The translations under genes were made by a program, and so were the position numbers. This document shows positions 40,819-51,047 of a stretch of DNA of 64,000 nucleotides, piece after piece. Source of the DNA: an uncultured Clostridium sp. (GTDB lineage Bacteria > Bacillota > Clostridia > TANB77 > CAG-508); the NCBI GenBank assembly GCA_958438515.1, contig CAUBRZ010000004.1:25017-89016 (forward strand), written 5' to 3'. Position 1 is the stretch's first letter. The number at the start of each line of letters is the position of its first letter. The notes under the pieces were generated by a model that saw only the letters and a list, made by a program, of their open reading frames with translations, was not told the origin of the DNA and made no database searches.

Positions 40819-41545
40819 ATGAGATTACAAAAATATATAGCTGATTGTGGAATAACATCTAGAAGAAAGGCAGAGGAACTAATTATACAAGGTAAGGTTA
40901 GTGTGAATGGTAATGTTGTAACTGAACTTGGTACTAAAGTTATTCCAAATATAGATAAAGTGGAATATAATGGCAAGGAAATAAAAATAAAAGATAAGGA
41001 TTATATTTATATTATTCTAAATAAACCTATAGGATATGTGACTACAGTACATGATCAGTTTAATAGGGAAACGGTATTAGATTTGATAAAAACTGATAAG
41101 AGATTAGTGCCAGTACGGGAGATTAGATATGTATACTTCCGGAGCGTTGATTTTAACGAATGATGGGGATTTTGTATATAAAGTAACACATCCAAAACAT
41201 GAAGTTACAAAAACCTATACAGTGACAATTAAAGGTATTATAAAAAATGATGATATAAAAAGGTTAAGAAATGGTGTCAAGATAGAAGATTATATAACAA
41301 AACCAGCAAAGGTTAAAATTTTGAAAACTGATGAGGAAAAAGATATATCTAGATTGGAAATTACTATTCATGAAGGAAAAAATAGACAAGTAAGAAAAAT
41401 GTGTGAAGCTGTGGGACATCAAGTTATAGCTTTACATAGAAGCAAGATAGCAGGAATTGGAGTAAAAGATATACAATTAGGAAAATGGAGATATTTAACT
41501 TCAGAAGAAGTTGATAAAATTTTAAATGAAGATGTTGAAAAATAA
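40819..41545 (+). CDS. rluB: RsuA/RluB-family rRNA pseudouridine synthase, +1 shift at CGG
   Basis: 241 residues: an N-terminal S4 domain (MRLQKYIADCGITSRRKAEELI), YIYIILNKPIGYVTTVHD, then the break at CGG 41116-41118 (codon 100, after GTA). Skipping C gives LVPVGRLDMYTSGALILTNDGDF, where VGRLDxxTSGxxxxTNDG holds the catalytic Asp and the invariant glycine. The C-terminus has KTYTVTIKG and HEGKNRQVRKMCEAVGH. The unshifted product lacks the active site. This is the only site in which the resumed codon is GGG. Confidence 0.94.
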
Positions 41546-41596
41546 TTATAGAAAAGATATAATATAACAAACATAAGATAAAAGGAGAAAATACAA

Positions 41597-42400
41597 ATGA
41601 ATGCATTTAAATTTATACCTGAAGGGTGGAATAATGAAATTACAAAATTAAATGAGGCAAATTTAAGAGAATACATACAAAATCAAGATACAGTTCAAGG
41701 TTTAGTAAAAGAATGTGACGATAATTATAATTTGTATATTAATTTTGATAATAATCTAAAAGGAATAATACCACGAAAAGAGGTAGAAGGAATAAATATA
41801 CAAGAAGATGGACTTCCAAAAACAAATTTATGTACAGGAAAAGTTCATAAGTTTGTTCAATTTAAAGTTAAGGACATTGATGAGAAAAACAATCTAATTT
41901 TATCTAGGAAGGAAGTACAAGAAGAAGCATTAGACTGGATAAAAAATGATCTAGATGTTGGTGAAAGAGTAGTAGGAATAGTAAGAAGCATTAAACCATA
42001 TGGAGCATTTATAGAAATTGGGGGTGGAGTTGTTGGTTTAGCACATATAGAAGATTTATCTGTTGCAAGAATAAAAACACCTCATGAAAGACTAAAAATT
42101 GGACAAAAGGTAGAAGTTGTGATAAAATCTATAGATAGAAGTAAAGGAAAAGTAATCCTATCTTACAAAGAAACATTAGGAACATGGGAAGAAAATGCTA
42201 AAAAGTTTACAGAGGGAATTAAAGTAAAAGGAAAAGTAAGGGAAACAGAGAAAAATAAAAACGGTATTTTTATAGAACTAGCTCCAAATCTAGTAGGAAT
42301 GGCAGAATATGAAGAAGGATTAAGTTATGGACAAGATGTGAATGTGTATATCAAGAAGATTGATTCTGAAAAAAGAAAGGTAAAGTTACTTATTGTTTAG
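41597..42400 (+). CDS. S1 RNA-binding domain protein, ribosomal protein S1-like
   Basis: 267 residues with three S1-type OB modules: an N-terminal VQGLVKECDDNYNLYINFDNNLKGIIPRKE, a central, canonical GERVVGIVRSIKPYGAFIEIGGGVVGLAHIEDLS...GQKVEVVIKSIDRSKGKVILSYK, and a degenerate third one. Short S1 homologues like this in Clostridia are translation-associated RNA binders. RBS AAAGGAG. Follows rluB by 51 bases. Confidence 0.8.
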   Translation: MNAFKFIPEGWNNEITKLNEANLREYIQNQDTVQGLVKECDDNYNLYINFDNNLKGIIPRKEVEGINIQEDGLPKTNLCTGKVHKFVQFKVKDIDEKNNLILSRKEVQEEALDWIKNDLDVGERVVGIVRSIKPYGAFIEIGGGVVGLAHIEDLSVARIKTPHERLKIGQKVEVVIKSIDRSKGKVILSYKETLGTWEENAKKFTEGIKVKGKVRETEKNKNGIFIELAPNLVGMAEYEEGLSYGQDVNVYIKKIDSEKRKVKLLIV

Positions 42401-42448
42401 TCTGAAAATTTTAAAGTATAGAAAATTCTATATTAAAGGAGGAAAAAG

Positions 42449-43384
42449 ATGGTTGAAGATAATCAAATCAAAGCACAGATATCACCTTTTGCAATAAGAG
42501 AAGGAGAAATAAAAACTTTTGATGGAAAAGATGGTTATGTGTCAATGAACCAAATTGTACATAAGATAAACATAGGACATATAAATGAGATTCATTTTGC
42601 AATTTTAGAATTAGTTAATGAATTTGAATTTATTACTTCTAGACAATTATATCAAATGCTTGAAATAAAGGGAATAGACCCAAAATCTCAAGATAAATTG
42701 AATAATAAATTAGAACAATTAGTAAAGTCAAAAATTTTAACTAGGTATTACTTTAATTCTGATGAAGGAAAGGGAATTTATAGAATTTACTGTCTAGAAA
42801 AAATGGGAAAATATTTACTAAATTCTAAAGAAGTAGAATGTAAATGGCAGCCATCTGATAATACAAAACCAGTTCCAATGATAAAAAAGAGATTAGCAGG
42901 AAATCAAACTTTAATTGCTTATCTAAGAAAAGTAAAAGCATTTGATAGCTATATAGTAAAACCAGCAATTACAGCAAAAGTAACAGGAAAAGTTTTCAAG
43001 GCATCAGGTGGTAGTGTTAAGTTAACAAAAAATAAAAAGTCTATTCAGTTTTTATTTGAGGTAATAAGAAGAGAACAAGAGTGGGAAAAGAAACTAGTTG
43101 AAAAAATGAGGCTATATAAAGACTTTTATGAAAATTTTGTTGCAGGGGATTCTGGGTTTTCTACTATGCCACAATTGATTTTAATATGTGAAGACGAAAA
43201 ACATATGGCTTTAGCTTTTAAAGAGATAGTAAAAAATCAAGTAGAAATACCACAAATAAAATTATATTTTACAACAGATTTAAGACAAAATAAAGAAACT
43301 TTAGAGGATACTTTAGTTGAATTTAAACTTGTTGATGGAAAATATAAAATGGAAGATATTGAATTAAAATTATTAGGTATGTAA
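42449..43384 (+). CDS. Winged-helix protein, replication-relaxation-like, 311 residues
   Basis: The N-terminal region (HFAILELVNEFEFITSRQLYQMLEIKGI...LEQLVKSKILTRYYF, then YCLEKMGKYLL) has the spacing of a winged-helix domain of the replication-relaxation type. The C-terminal half (PQLILICEDEKHMALAFKEIV, IKLYFTTDLRQNKETLEDTLVEF) resembles the restriction-nuclease-like C-terminal domain seen in that family. No catalytic triad is certain. Such proteins are usual on mobile elements, but base usage here is native. Not named. Confidence 0.55.
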   Translation: MVEDNQIKAQISPFAIREGEIKTFDGKDGYVSMNQIVHKINIGHINEIHFAILELVNEFEFITSRQLYQMLEIKGIDPKSQDKLNNKLEQLVKSKILTRYYFNSDEGKGIYRIYCLEKMGKYLLNSKEVECKWQPSDNTKPVPMIKKRLAGNQTLIAYLRKVKAFDSYIVKPAITAKVTGKVFKASGGSVKLTKNKKSIQFLFEVIRREQEWEKKLVEKMRLYKDFYENFVAGDSGFSTMPQLILICEDEKHMALAFKEIVKNQVEIPQIKLYFTTDLRQNKETLEDTLVEFKLVDGKYKMEDIELKLLGM

Positions 43385-43401
43385 ATCTATAATAGATAAT
43401 A

Positions 43402-43436
43402 AAAAAAGATTTTAGGATATTCCTAAAATCTTTTTT
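43402..43436. terminator. Bidirectional terminator between convergent genes
   Basis: AAAAAGATTTTAGGA pairs with TCCTAAAATCTTTTT. The TAA stop of pflA in its shifted frame lies inside the stem (43412-43414). Confidence 0.85.
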
Positions 43437-44144
43437 GCTCTTATAATATCTGTATCAGTTGCATTTCTGACATTATCTAATTCATATTTAAAACCAAGTT
43501 CCTTCCATTTATATTTTCCCATATCATGGTATGGTAGAAGTTCTACTTTTTGAACTGTTTTTAAAGAAGAAATGAAACTTTTTAGCTTTAATAAATCATT
43601 TTCATCATCAGTATAACCGAGGAACTAAGACTTGTCTAATCCACATATAAATGCCATTATCACTTAAAAATCTTGCAAAATCTAGCTCTAGTTTATTGGA
43701 TTTACCAACTAAATCTATACATTTTTTTTCATCAATGTGTTTAATATCTAATAATACTAAATCTGTTAAGTTGAGCACTTTTTTTATATCTGGTGTTATA
43801 GCTACCATACCTGATGTATCAATGCAAGTATGAATTTTATGTTCTTTTAACTTTAGAAAAAGCTCATAAATAAATTTTGATTGCAAAAGAGGCTCACCAC
43901 CGGTAACAGTAACACCACCATTTGGATAAATATAATTTTTATATCTTAGTATTTTGTCAAAAATTTCATCAAGAGATTTATAAGTTCCACCATTAATATC
44001 CCAAGTATCTCTATTATGACAATATTTACATTCTAAATGACATCCTTGTAAAAAAAGTACAAATCGAATACCAGGGCCATCTACAGTTCCAAATGATTCT
44101 ATAGAATGGACTTTTGCATAATATCTTAAATCTTTTTTGTCCAT
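43412..44144 (-). CDS. pflA: Pyruvate formate-lyase activating enzyme, +1 shift at CGG
   Basis: 243 residues, normal for PflA. Radical-SAM cluster motif CHLECKYCHNRDTW (CxxxCxxC), GGVTVTGGEPLLQ, and DIKHIDEKK. CGG at 43619-43617 (codon 176, after CCT) needs +1, restoring VLVPGYTDDENDLLKLKSF and the ending LLPYHDMGKYKWKELGFKYEL, both classic PflA signatures. It generates the glycyl radical on PflB. The stop in the shifted frame lies within the terminator. It lies 16 bases after pflB in a leftward pflB-pflA operon. Confidence 0.96.
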
Positions 44145-44159
44145 ATAATACTCCTTAGA

Positions 44160-46398
44160 TTAGATTTTTTCATGTATAGTTCTATTAATTACATCCAACT
44201 GTTGTTCTTTTGTCAATTTTGTGAAATTAACAGCATAGCCAGAGACTCTAATAGTTAGTTGAGGATATTTTTCTGGATGTTCCATAGCATCTTCTAATAG
44301 TGATCTATCGAACACATTTACATTTATATGATGACCAGTTTGTGAAAAATAACCATCTAACATAGTTATCAGATTGTTAACTCGTTCTTCATCAGTCTTT
44401 CCAAGAGTACCAGGTGTAATAGAAAATGTATAAGAAATACCATCTTCAGCTGAATTAAATGGTAGTTTAGCAACAGAATTCATAACTGCTAATGCACCAT
44501 TTGTATCTCTTCCATGAAGAGGATTTGCACCTGGACCAAATGGAGCACCTGATTTTCTTCCATCTGGAGTATTTCCAGTTGCTTTACCATATACTACATT
44601 TGAAGTTATTGTTAATATTGATAAAGTAGGTGTTGAATTTCTATAAGTTTTATGTTTTCTAAGTTTATTAATAAATTTTTTTACAACATCAACTGCTATT
44701 TGATCAACTCTTGAATCATCATTTCCAAATTTAGGAAAATCTCCTTCTATTTTATAATCAATAGCCAAATTCGTGTTATCTCTAATTACTTTAACTTTTG
44801 CATATTTTATTGCAGATAAGGAATCTGCAACAACTGATAATCCAGCAATTCCACAAGCCATTGTACGATATATTTCTTTATCATGCATAGCCATTTCAAT
44901 TGCTTCATAACAATACTTATCATGCATATAGTGAATAGCATTTAAAGCTTTTATATATATTTTTGCTACATATTCCATCATCTGATCAAATCTGTCCATT
45001 ACTTCATCATAATCTAAATATTCAGAAGTAATAGGTTCATATTTTGGAGTTACTTGCTTTCCAGAGATTTCATCACGTCCACCATTGATTGAATACAATA
45101 GAGTTTTAGCTAAGTTAGCTCTAGCACCAAAGAATTGCATTTGTTTACCAATTTTCATCGGAGATACGCAACATGCTATTCCATAATCATCACCTAAAGT
45201 TATTCTCATTAAATCATCATTTTCATATTGTATAGATGAAGTTTTTATAGACAAATTAGTAACAAATTTTTTAAACTCATATGGTAATTTAGTAGACCAT
45301 AAGATAGTCATATTTGGTTCTGGAGCAGGACCTAAATTTTGAAGTGAATGTAGCATTCTAAAAGAATTTTTTGTAACTAGTGTTCTTCCATCAATCCCCA
45401 TACCACCAATACTTTCAGTGACCCATACAGGATCTCCGGCTAAATAATTCGTTATATTCAGGAGTCCTTAAAAAACGTACCAATCTTAATTTCATAACAA
45501 AATGATCCATGATTTCTTGAGCTTCTTCTTCTTTTATTAATCCGTTTTTTAAATCTCTTTCAAAATAGATATCTAAAAATGTGGAAGTCCTACCTAGACT
45601 CATTGCAGCACCATTTTGATCTTTTATAGCTCCCAAATAACCAAAATAAAGCCATTGTACAGCTTCTTTACTATTTGATGCAGGCATAGAGATATCAAAA
45701 CCATATTTAGATGCCATTACTTTGAGTTCATTTAAAGCTTTTATTTGTTCACTAATTTCTTCTCTTTGACGAATAATATCTTCGCTTAGTTCATCAACAT
45801 TTAAAACATCTAATTCTTCTCTTTTCTCGGAAATTAAAGCATCAACACCATATAAAGCAACTCTTCTATAATCACCTATAATTCTACCACGTCCATAACC
45901 ATCTGGAAGTCCTGTGATCAAGTGAGAACTTCTAGCAGCTCTAATATCTGGTGTATACACATCAAAAACGCCATCATTATGAGTTTTTCTGTATTTATGG
46001 AAAATTTCATCTATTTCTTTATCAACTTTTCTTCCATAAGCTTCACAAGATTTTTCAACAATTCTTATTCCTCCAAAAGGCATAATGGCTCTTTTTAGAG
46101 GACTATCAGTTTGAAGTCCAACAATATCTTCTAAATCCTTATTAATATAACCAGCATCATGAGAAGAAATTGTAGATATAGTTTTAGTATCAATATCTAA
46201 AACGCCACCTTCTGAAGAATGCTCCTTTTTGTATAATTCCAAAACTTCATCCCATAATTTTTTTGTTTTATCTGTTGGAGGATTTAGAAAAGAACTATCT
46301 CCTTCATATGGTGTATAATTTTTTTGTATAAAATCTCTTACATTAATCTCTGATTCCCAATCTCCTTTTTCAAAACCTTCCCATTGATCAAATTTCAT
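44160..46398 (-). CDS. pflB: Formate C-acetyltransferase (pyruvate formate-lyase), +1 shift at CGG
   Basis: 745 residues. Converts pyruvate and CoA to acetyl-CoA and formate. Seen: RIIGDYRRVALYGVDALISEK near the middle of the first half, active-site cysteines in DYGIACCVSPMKIG, and the radical glycine in TIRVSGYAVNFTKL close to the C-terminus. CGG at 45438-45436 (codon 321, after AGC) needs +1 and gives ELFSGDPVWVTESIGGMG, a conserved PFL segment. Both cysteines and the radical glycine are downstream of the shift, so no catalytic protein is made without it. RBS AGGAGG. Confidence 0.97.
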
Positions 46399-46501
46399 AT
46401 TAAACCTCCTGTATTTTATTTATACTAATACTATTATTAACATTTCTAACAAATATTATCATAACATATTAACAAAATATTATCAATTAAAATGAAAAAT
46501 A

Positions 46502-46553
46502 AAAGATATCTTAAAAATATTAAATTTTTTATCTAATATTTTTAAGATATCCC
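46502..46553 (-). terminator. Terminator after M23 peptidase gene
   Basis: Eighteen-base arms GATATCTTAAAAATATTA / TAATATTTTTAAGATATC; T-rich on the leftward side. Confidence 0.75.
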
Positions 46554-46567
46554 CGAATTAGTTGTTG

Positions 46568-47548
46568 TTATTTATATAAATATTTTTGTGGATTTATATG
46601 TGTACCATTTATTCTAATTTCAAAGTGTAAATGTGATCCTGTTGAATTTCCAGTTGAACCAACAGCAGCTATAGTTTGACCAGCAGTAACTTTGCTACCA
46701 ACTGTTACATACATCTTACTAGTATGTGCATACCAAGTTTCAACACCATTTCCATGATTAATTTTTACTAAATTACCATATGAGCCATTGTAACTAGCAT
46801 TTGTTACAGTACCATCTGCAACAACTTTTATTGGAGTTCCATTTGGTGCTGCAATATCTAGTCCAGTATGATTTGATTTTCTTATAGTGCTTTTAGCTCC
46901 ATATCTCGAAGTTATTTTTCCTGATATAGGTTTTGTTGCAAGTTCTATACCATTTATTTCTGTTATAACATCAGATTGTTCGGTTTGTTTTTTATTTGCA
47001 TTTTTTATTTGTTCTTGTATGTTATTTTTAGCAATGTCAATATTTTGAGTTTTAACTTCATCTTGATTTTGTGTATATTTTTCTATAATACTCAAATCAG
47101 GTTCTTTTTCCTTATTTTCTTCTTTAATCTCATTTACTAGTTTTTCTGCTAATTCAAGAGTATCAACAGAGTCAATTACTTCGTTATTTAAAGCAATTTC
47201 ATAATATTTATATGTTATTGTTAAATTTTCTTCTATTTTATTTGATACTTGTTCTTCATTTGTCTTAAGTGTTTTATCTACAAGTTTTAACTCATATTCT
47301 GGAGTTTTAGCTATATCTATAGTATCAATATTATTTACAGTATTGTTATCTAATATGTTTTTTCTTATGTTTTCTTCAAAAGCTGATTTATTTTGAATGT
47401 ATCCTATTTTTTCTCCAGATAATTTTACTTCATAGATAGGCTTATACTTTACTAATATTATCGCGATAATAATACCAAATGCTATGAATAAAATGTTAAA
47501 ATACTTTAAAATTTCTTTTGTATAGTATTTTATTTTTTTGTTTAAAAT
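46568..47548 (-). CDS. Membrane-anchored M23 (LytM) peptidase, SpoIIQ-like; start codon unclear
   Basis: About 326 residues. Open coding sequence extends to a TGA at 47557-47555: an N-terminal transmembrane helix (FNILFIAFGIIIAIILVKY), a helical linker and a C-terminal LytM domain (KSNHTGLDIAAPNGTP, WYAHTSKMYVTVGSKVTAGQ, GSHLHFEIRINGTHINPQ). Zinc ligands of the HxxxD and HxH type are present, so it should be active. No ATG, GTG or TTG exists in frame upstream of 47095. ATT at 47548 is best placed behind AAGGGG. Alternatively GTG 47558 enters through a one-base slip in an A7 run. Domain order resembles SpoIIQ/stage II endopeptidases. Confidence 0.72.
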   Translation of the reverse strand: MLNKKIKYYTKEILKYFNILFIAFGIIIAIILVKYKPIYEVKLSGEKIGYIQNKSAFEENIRKNILDNNTVNNIDTIDIAKTPEYELKLVDKTLKTNEEQVSNKIEENLTITYKYYEIALNNEVIDSVDTLELAEKLVNEIKEENKEKEPDLSIIEKYTQNQDEVKTQNIDIAKNNIQEQIKNANKKQTEQSDVITEINGIELATKPISGKITSRYGAKSTIRKSNHTGLDIAAPNGTPIKVVADGTVTNASYNGSYGNLVKINHGNGVETWYAHTSKMYVTVGSKVTAGQTIAAVGSTGNSTGSHLHFEIRINGTHINPQKYLYK

Positions 47549-47880
47549 ATAGATTCACGCCCCTTTTTAAAATCTTATTTTTTTTACGCGACTATTCTTT
47601 ATTATACTATATATTCTTTCCAAAAGCAAATTATGTATACATTATTTGATAGTTTTTACTGTTTTTATTTATAATATCAGGCTTTTTGTGCTTTTTTTAC
47701 AAAAAATTCCTTTATATTCCTCCATTTTTCTCGAATTTTCTTTTGAATACGTTATGTATACTATATAAAAGCAAATATTTTTCACTATTAACTTATAAGT
47801 TATAGATGTATATTTTAGTTTCTGTAAATTTAAACCATAAAATGCTATTATGCTACTTAAAGAATAGGAGAGTGATGAAG
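47549..47880. promoter_or_regulatory. Divergent intergenic region with paired TTATGTATAC boxes
   Basis: About 330 bases between the leftward M23 gene and the rightward XRE gene. TTATGTATAC occurs twice (47631-47640 and 47752-47761). The second copy lies in the spacer of a putative promoter of the XRE gene (TTGAAT 47744-47749, then TATAAA about 17 bases later), as expected for an autorepressor operator. No ORF is credible here. Confidence 0.45.
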
Positions 47881-48222
47881 ATGGCTTTAGATTATAGTGT
47901 AATAGGTCAAAGAATAAAACAAGCAAGACTTGCTAAAAATTTAACCCAAGAAGATTTAGCAGAACAAATTGATATTTCAGTTGCCTTTTTAAGTAGAGTA
48001 GAAAGAGGAAATTCACATATAAATTTAAAAAGATTAAACCAGTTATGTAGATTATTAGATGTTTCAGAAGGATATATTTTAAATGGTGCATCTAGTAATT
48101 CAGAAAATTATTTAACAAAAGAATTTTCTGAATTATTAAAAGGATGTTCACCAGAAACGCAAAGACTTATATATAATGTAGCAAAAGTAATTGCAGAAGC
48201 TGATAGTTATGATCCACTTTAA
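47881..48222 (+). CDS. XRE/Cro-type helix-turn-helix regulator, paralogue of the 3849 gene
   Basis: 113 residues: HTH_3 domain (GQRIKQARLAKNLTQEDLAEQ, AFLSRVERGNSHINLKRLNQ) and the C-terminal motif LLKGCSPETQRLIYNVAKVIAEAD, shared with the regulator at 3849. ATG 47881 gives the best spacing to AGGAG (10 bases). It stands before adhE with its own terminator, so control of adhE is possible but not shown. Confidence 0.87.
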   Translation: MALDYSVIGQRIKQARLAKNLTQEDLAEQIDISVAFLSRVERGNSHINLKRLNQLCRLLDVSEGYILNGASSNSENYLTKEFSELLKGCSPETQRLIYNVAKVIAEADSYDPL

Positions 48223-48261
48223 TAAAATTTAATTAAGTAAATTTGATATTAATAAATTAAA

Positions 48262-48290
48262 AAGAATATCTATGAAGATGTTCTTTTTTC
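48262..48290 (+). terminator. Terminator before adhE
   Basis: AGAATATCT / AGATGTTCT stem followed by TTTTTTCT. Confidence 0.65.
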
Positions 48291-48292
48291 TA

Positions 48293-48320
48293 TTGACAAA
48301 AAATTCTAATAATATATAAT
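48293..48320 (+). promoter_or_regulatory. adhE promoter
   Basis: TTGACA (48293-48298), 16-base spacer, TATAAT (48315-48320). Confidence 0.75.
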
Positions 48321-48362
48321 AAAAATGGTTACAATAAACAAAAGAATAAAGGAGGATTTTTA

Positions 48363-50976
48363 ATGTCTGAGAACATAAACCAAGATGAACAAAAGGTTCA
48401 AAATATGATAGATGATTTAGTAGAAAGAGCCAAAAAAGCATCAGAAGAATATTTAAAACTTGATCAAGAAACTATAGATAAAATAACAAAAGCAATGTCA
48501 ATGGCAGGATTAGAGCATCACATGGAACTTGCAAAAATGGCAGTAGAAGAAACAAAAAGAGGAATTTATGAAGATAAAATAACAAAGAATATGTTTGCTA
48601 CAGAATATGTATATCATAGCATTAAATATGAGAAAACAGTAGGTGTTATAAATAGGAATGAAGAAGAAGGATATGTAGAAATAGCAGAACCAGTAGGTGT
48701 TATTGCAGGAGTTACACCTGTTACTAATCCAACTTCTACAACAATGTTTAAATCAATTATCGCAGCAAAGACAAGAAATGTTATAATATTTGGATTTCAT
48801 CCATCAGCACAAAAATGTAGTAGCACAGCAGCTAAAATTTTGAGAGATGCAGCAGTAGAAGCAGGAGCACCAAAAGATTGTATTTTATGGATAGAAGAAC
48901 CAAGTATTTTGGCGACAAGATTATTAATGAACCATCCAGGAGTAAACTTAATCTTAGCAACAGGTGGAACAGGTATGGTAAAAGCTGCGTATTCTTGTGG
49001 AAAACCAGCATTAGGTGTAGGACCACGGAAATGTACCTTGTTATATTGACAAAACAGCAAAACTTCCAACATCAGTAAATGATTTAGTAATGTCAAAAGC
49101 ATTTGATAATGGAATGATATGTGCATCTGAACAAGCTGTTTTAGTAGATAAGGATATATATGAAGAGTTTGAAAAGTTAATGAAAGAAGATGGATGTTAT
49201 TTTGTAAGTCCTGAGGAGAAACAAAAATTACAAGAAAGCATGTTTGAATATACAGAGGAATATGGTTATAAATTAAAATCACATGTACCAGGACAGTCTC
49301 CATACACAATTGCAAAAGATGCAGGATTTGAAGTGCCAGCTGATACAAAAGTAATTGTTGTATATGAAGAAGGGATAGGAAGTAATTATCCATTTTCAAA
49401 GGAAAAATTAAGTCCAGTTTTAACTTATTATATTGTCGAAAATGAAGAAGAGGGAATAAATAAAGCAGAAAAATTACTGGAATTTGGAGGGCTTGGTCAT
49501 TCAGCAGTAATTCATTCTGAGAATAAACAAACCATTTTAAAATTCTCTAAAACAATGAAGGCAGGAAGAATTATTGTAAATTCACCATCAACACATGGAG
49601 CAATTGGGGACATTTACAATACAAATATGCCATCATTAACTTTAGGATGTGGGTCATTTGGAGGAAATTCAACAACAGCAAATGTCTCATCAGTAAATTT
49701 AATAAATATAAAGAGAACAAGTAAAAGGAGAGTAAATATGCAATGGTTTAAAGTTCCAGAGAAAATATATTTTGAAGCAGGTTCTATACAATACTTAGAG
49801 AAGATGCCAGATATAGAAAGGGCATTTATTGTAACTGATGAATCAATGATAAAATTAGGATATGTTGATAAAGTTCTATACCATTTAAGAAAAAGACAGC
49901 ATTACGTTCATTCAGAAATATTTAGTGAAGTAGAGTCAGATCCATCATTTGATACTATAAAAAGAGGCGTAAAAATAATGGAAAGCTTTAAACCTGATGT
50001 TATAATTGCAATTGGTGGAGGCAGTCCAATGGATGCAGCAAAGGGAATGTGGCTATTTTATGAACATCCAGATAGTGACGTAGAAGGGTTAAAACTTAAA
50101 TTTATGGATATAAGAAAACGTACTTATAAATTTCCAAAATTAGGTGAGAAATGTAAGATGGTAGCAATACCAACGACATCTGGAACAGGTTCAGAAGTAA
50201 CATCTTTTGCAGTAATTACAGATAAGGAGAAAAATAAGAAGTATCCATTAGCAGATTATGAATTAACACCAGATGTAGCTATTATAGATCCAGACTTAGT
50301 AATGAGTCTTCCAAAATCAATTACAGCAGATACTGGTATGGATGTTTTAACACATGCATTAGAAGCATATGTATCTAATATGGCATCAGATTATACAGAT
50401 GGTTTAGCAGAAAAAGCAGTAGAATTAATTACAAAATATCTAGAAATAGCATATGATGATGGAACAAATAAAGAAGCAAGAGAAAAAGTTCATAATGCAA
50501 GTACAATTGCAGGAATGGCATTTACAAATGCATTTTTAGGAGTAAATCATTCTTTAGCTCATAAGATTGGTGGAGAGTTTCATTTGCCACATGGTAGAAT
50601 AAATGCAATTTTATTACCATATGTAATAAGATATAATAGTAGTAAACCAACTAAGTTTGTATCTTTTCCTAAATATGAATATTTTATAGCAGATAAAAAG
50701 TATTATGAAATTGCTAAAAAGGCAGGATTAAAAGCAGACACACAAGAAGAGGGAATAAATAGTTTAATAGAAAAAATTAAAGAAATGAATAATCATATGA
50801 ATATTCCGAGTTCTTTTAAAGAGGCAGGAATTGATGAACAAGAATTTTTAGCAAAGATAGATATGTTGGCCGATAGAGCATTTGAAGACCAATGTACTAC
50901 TGCAAATCCAAGAGTACCATTAGTTTCAGAGTTAAAGAGAATACTATTAGATAGTTATTATGGAAAAGAATGTTAA
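48363..50976 (+). CDS. adhE: Bifunctional acetaldehyde-CoA/alcohol dehydrogenase, +1 shift at CGG
   Basis: 870 residues, full AdhE size. The N-terminal aldehyde dehydrogenase half has GVIAGVTPVTNPTSTTMFK and catalytic Cys in NGMICASEQAVLV. The C-terminal iron alcohol dehydrogenase half has IAIGGGSPMDAAKGMW, GTGSEVTSFAVIT and HSLAHKIGGEFHLPHGR (metal His). CGG 49026-49028 (codon 222, after CCA) needs +1, restoring LGVGPGNVPCYIDKTA, where GPGNVP is invariant. Unshifted, both catalytic centres are lost. It reduces acetyl-CoA to ethanol, using PFL product. Own promoter and AAAGGAGG site. Confidence 0.97.
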
Positions 50977-50995
50977 ATTTATAACAAATATGAAA

Positions 50996-51036
50996 AATAA
51001 AAATATGTAGATAAGTATCTACATATTTTTATTTTT
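50996..51036. terminator. Bidirectional terminator between adhE and asnS
   Basis: AAAAATATGTAGA pairs with TCTACATATTTTT between the convergent genes. Confidence 0.8.
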
Positions 51037-51047
51037 TAAAAGGTATA

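Noticed and set aside
41138..41146. TTCCGGAGC in rluB as a second shift site
   Set aside because: In the resumed frame it reads ACT TCC GGA GCG (Thr-Ser-Gly-Ala); the CGG is out of frame.
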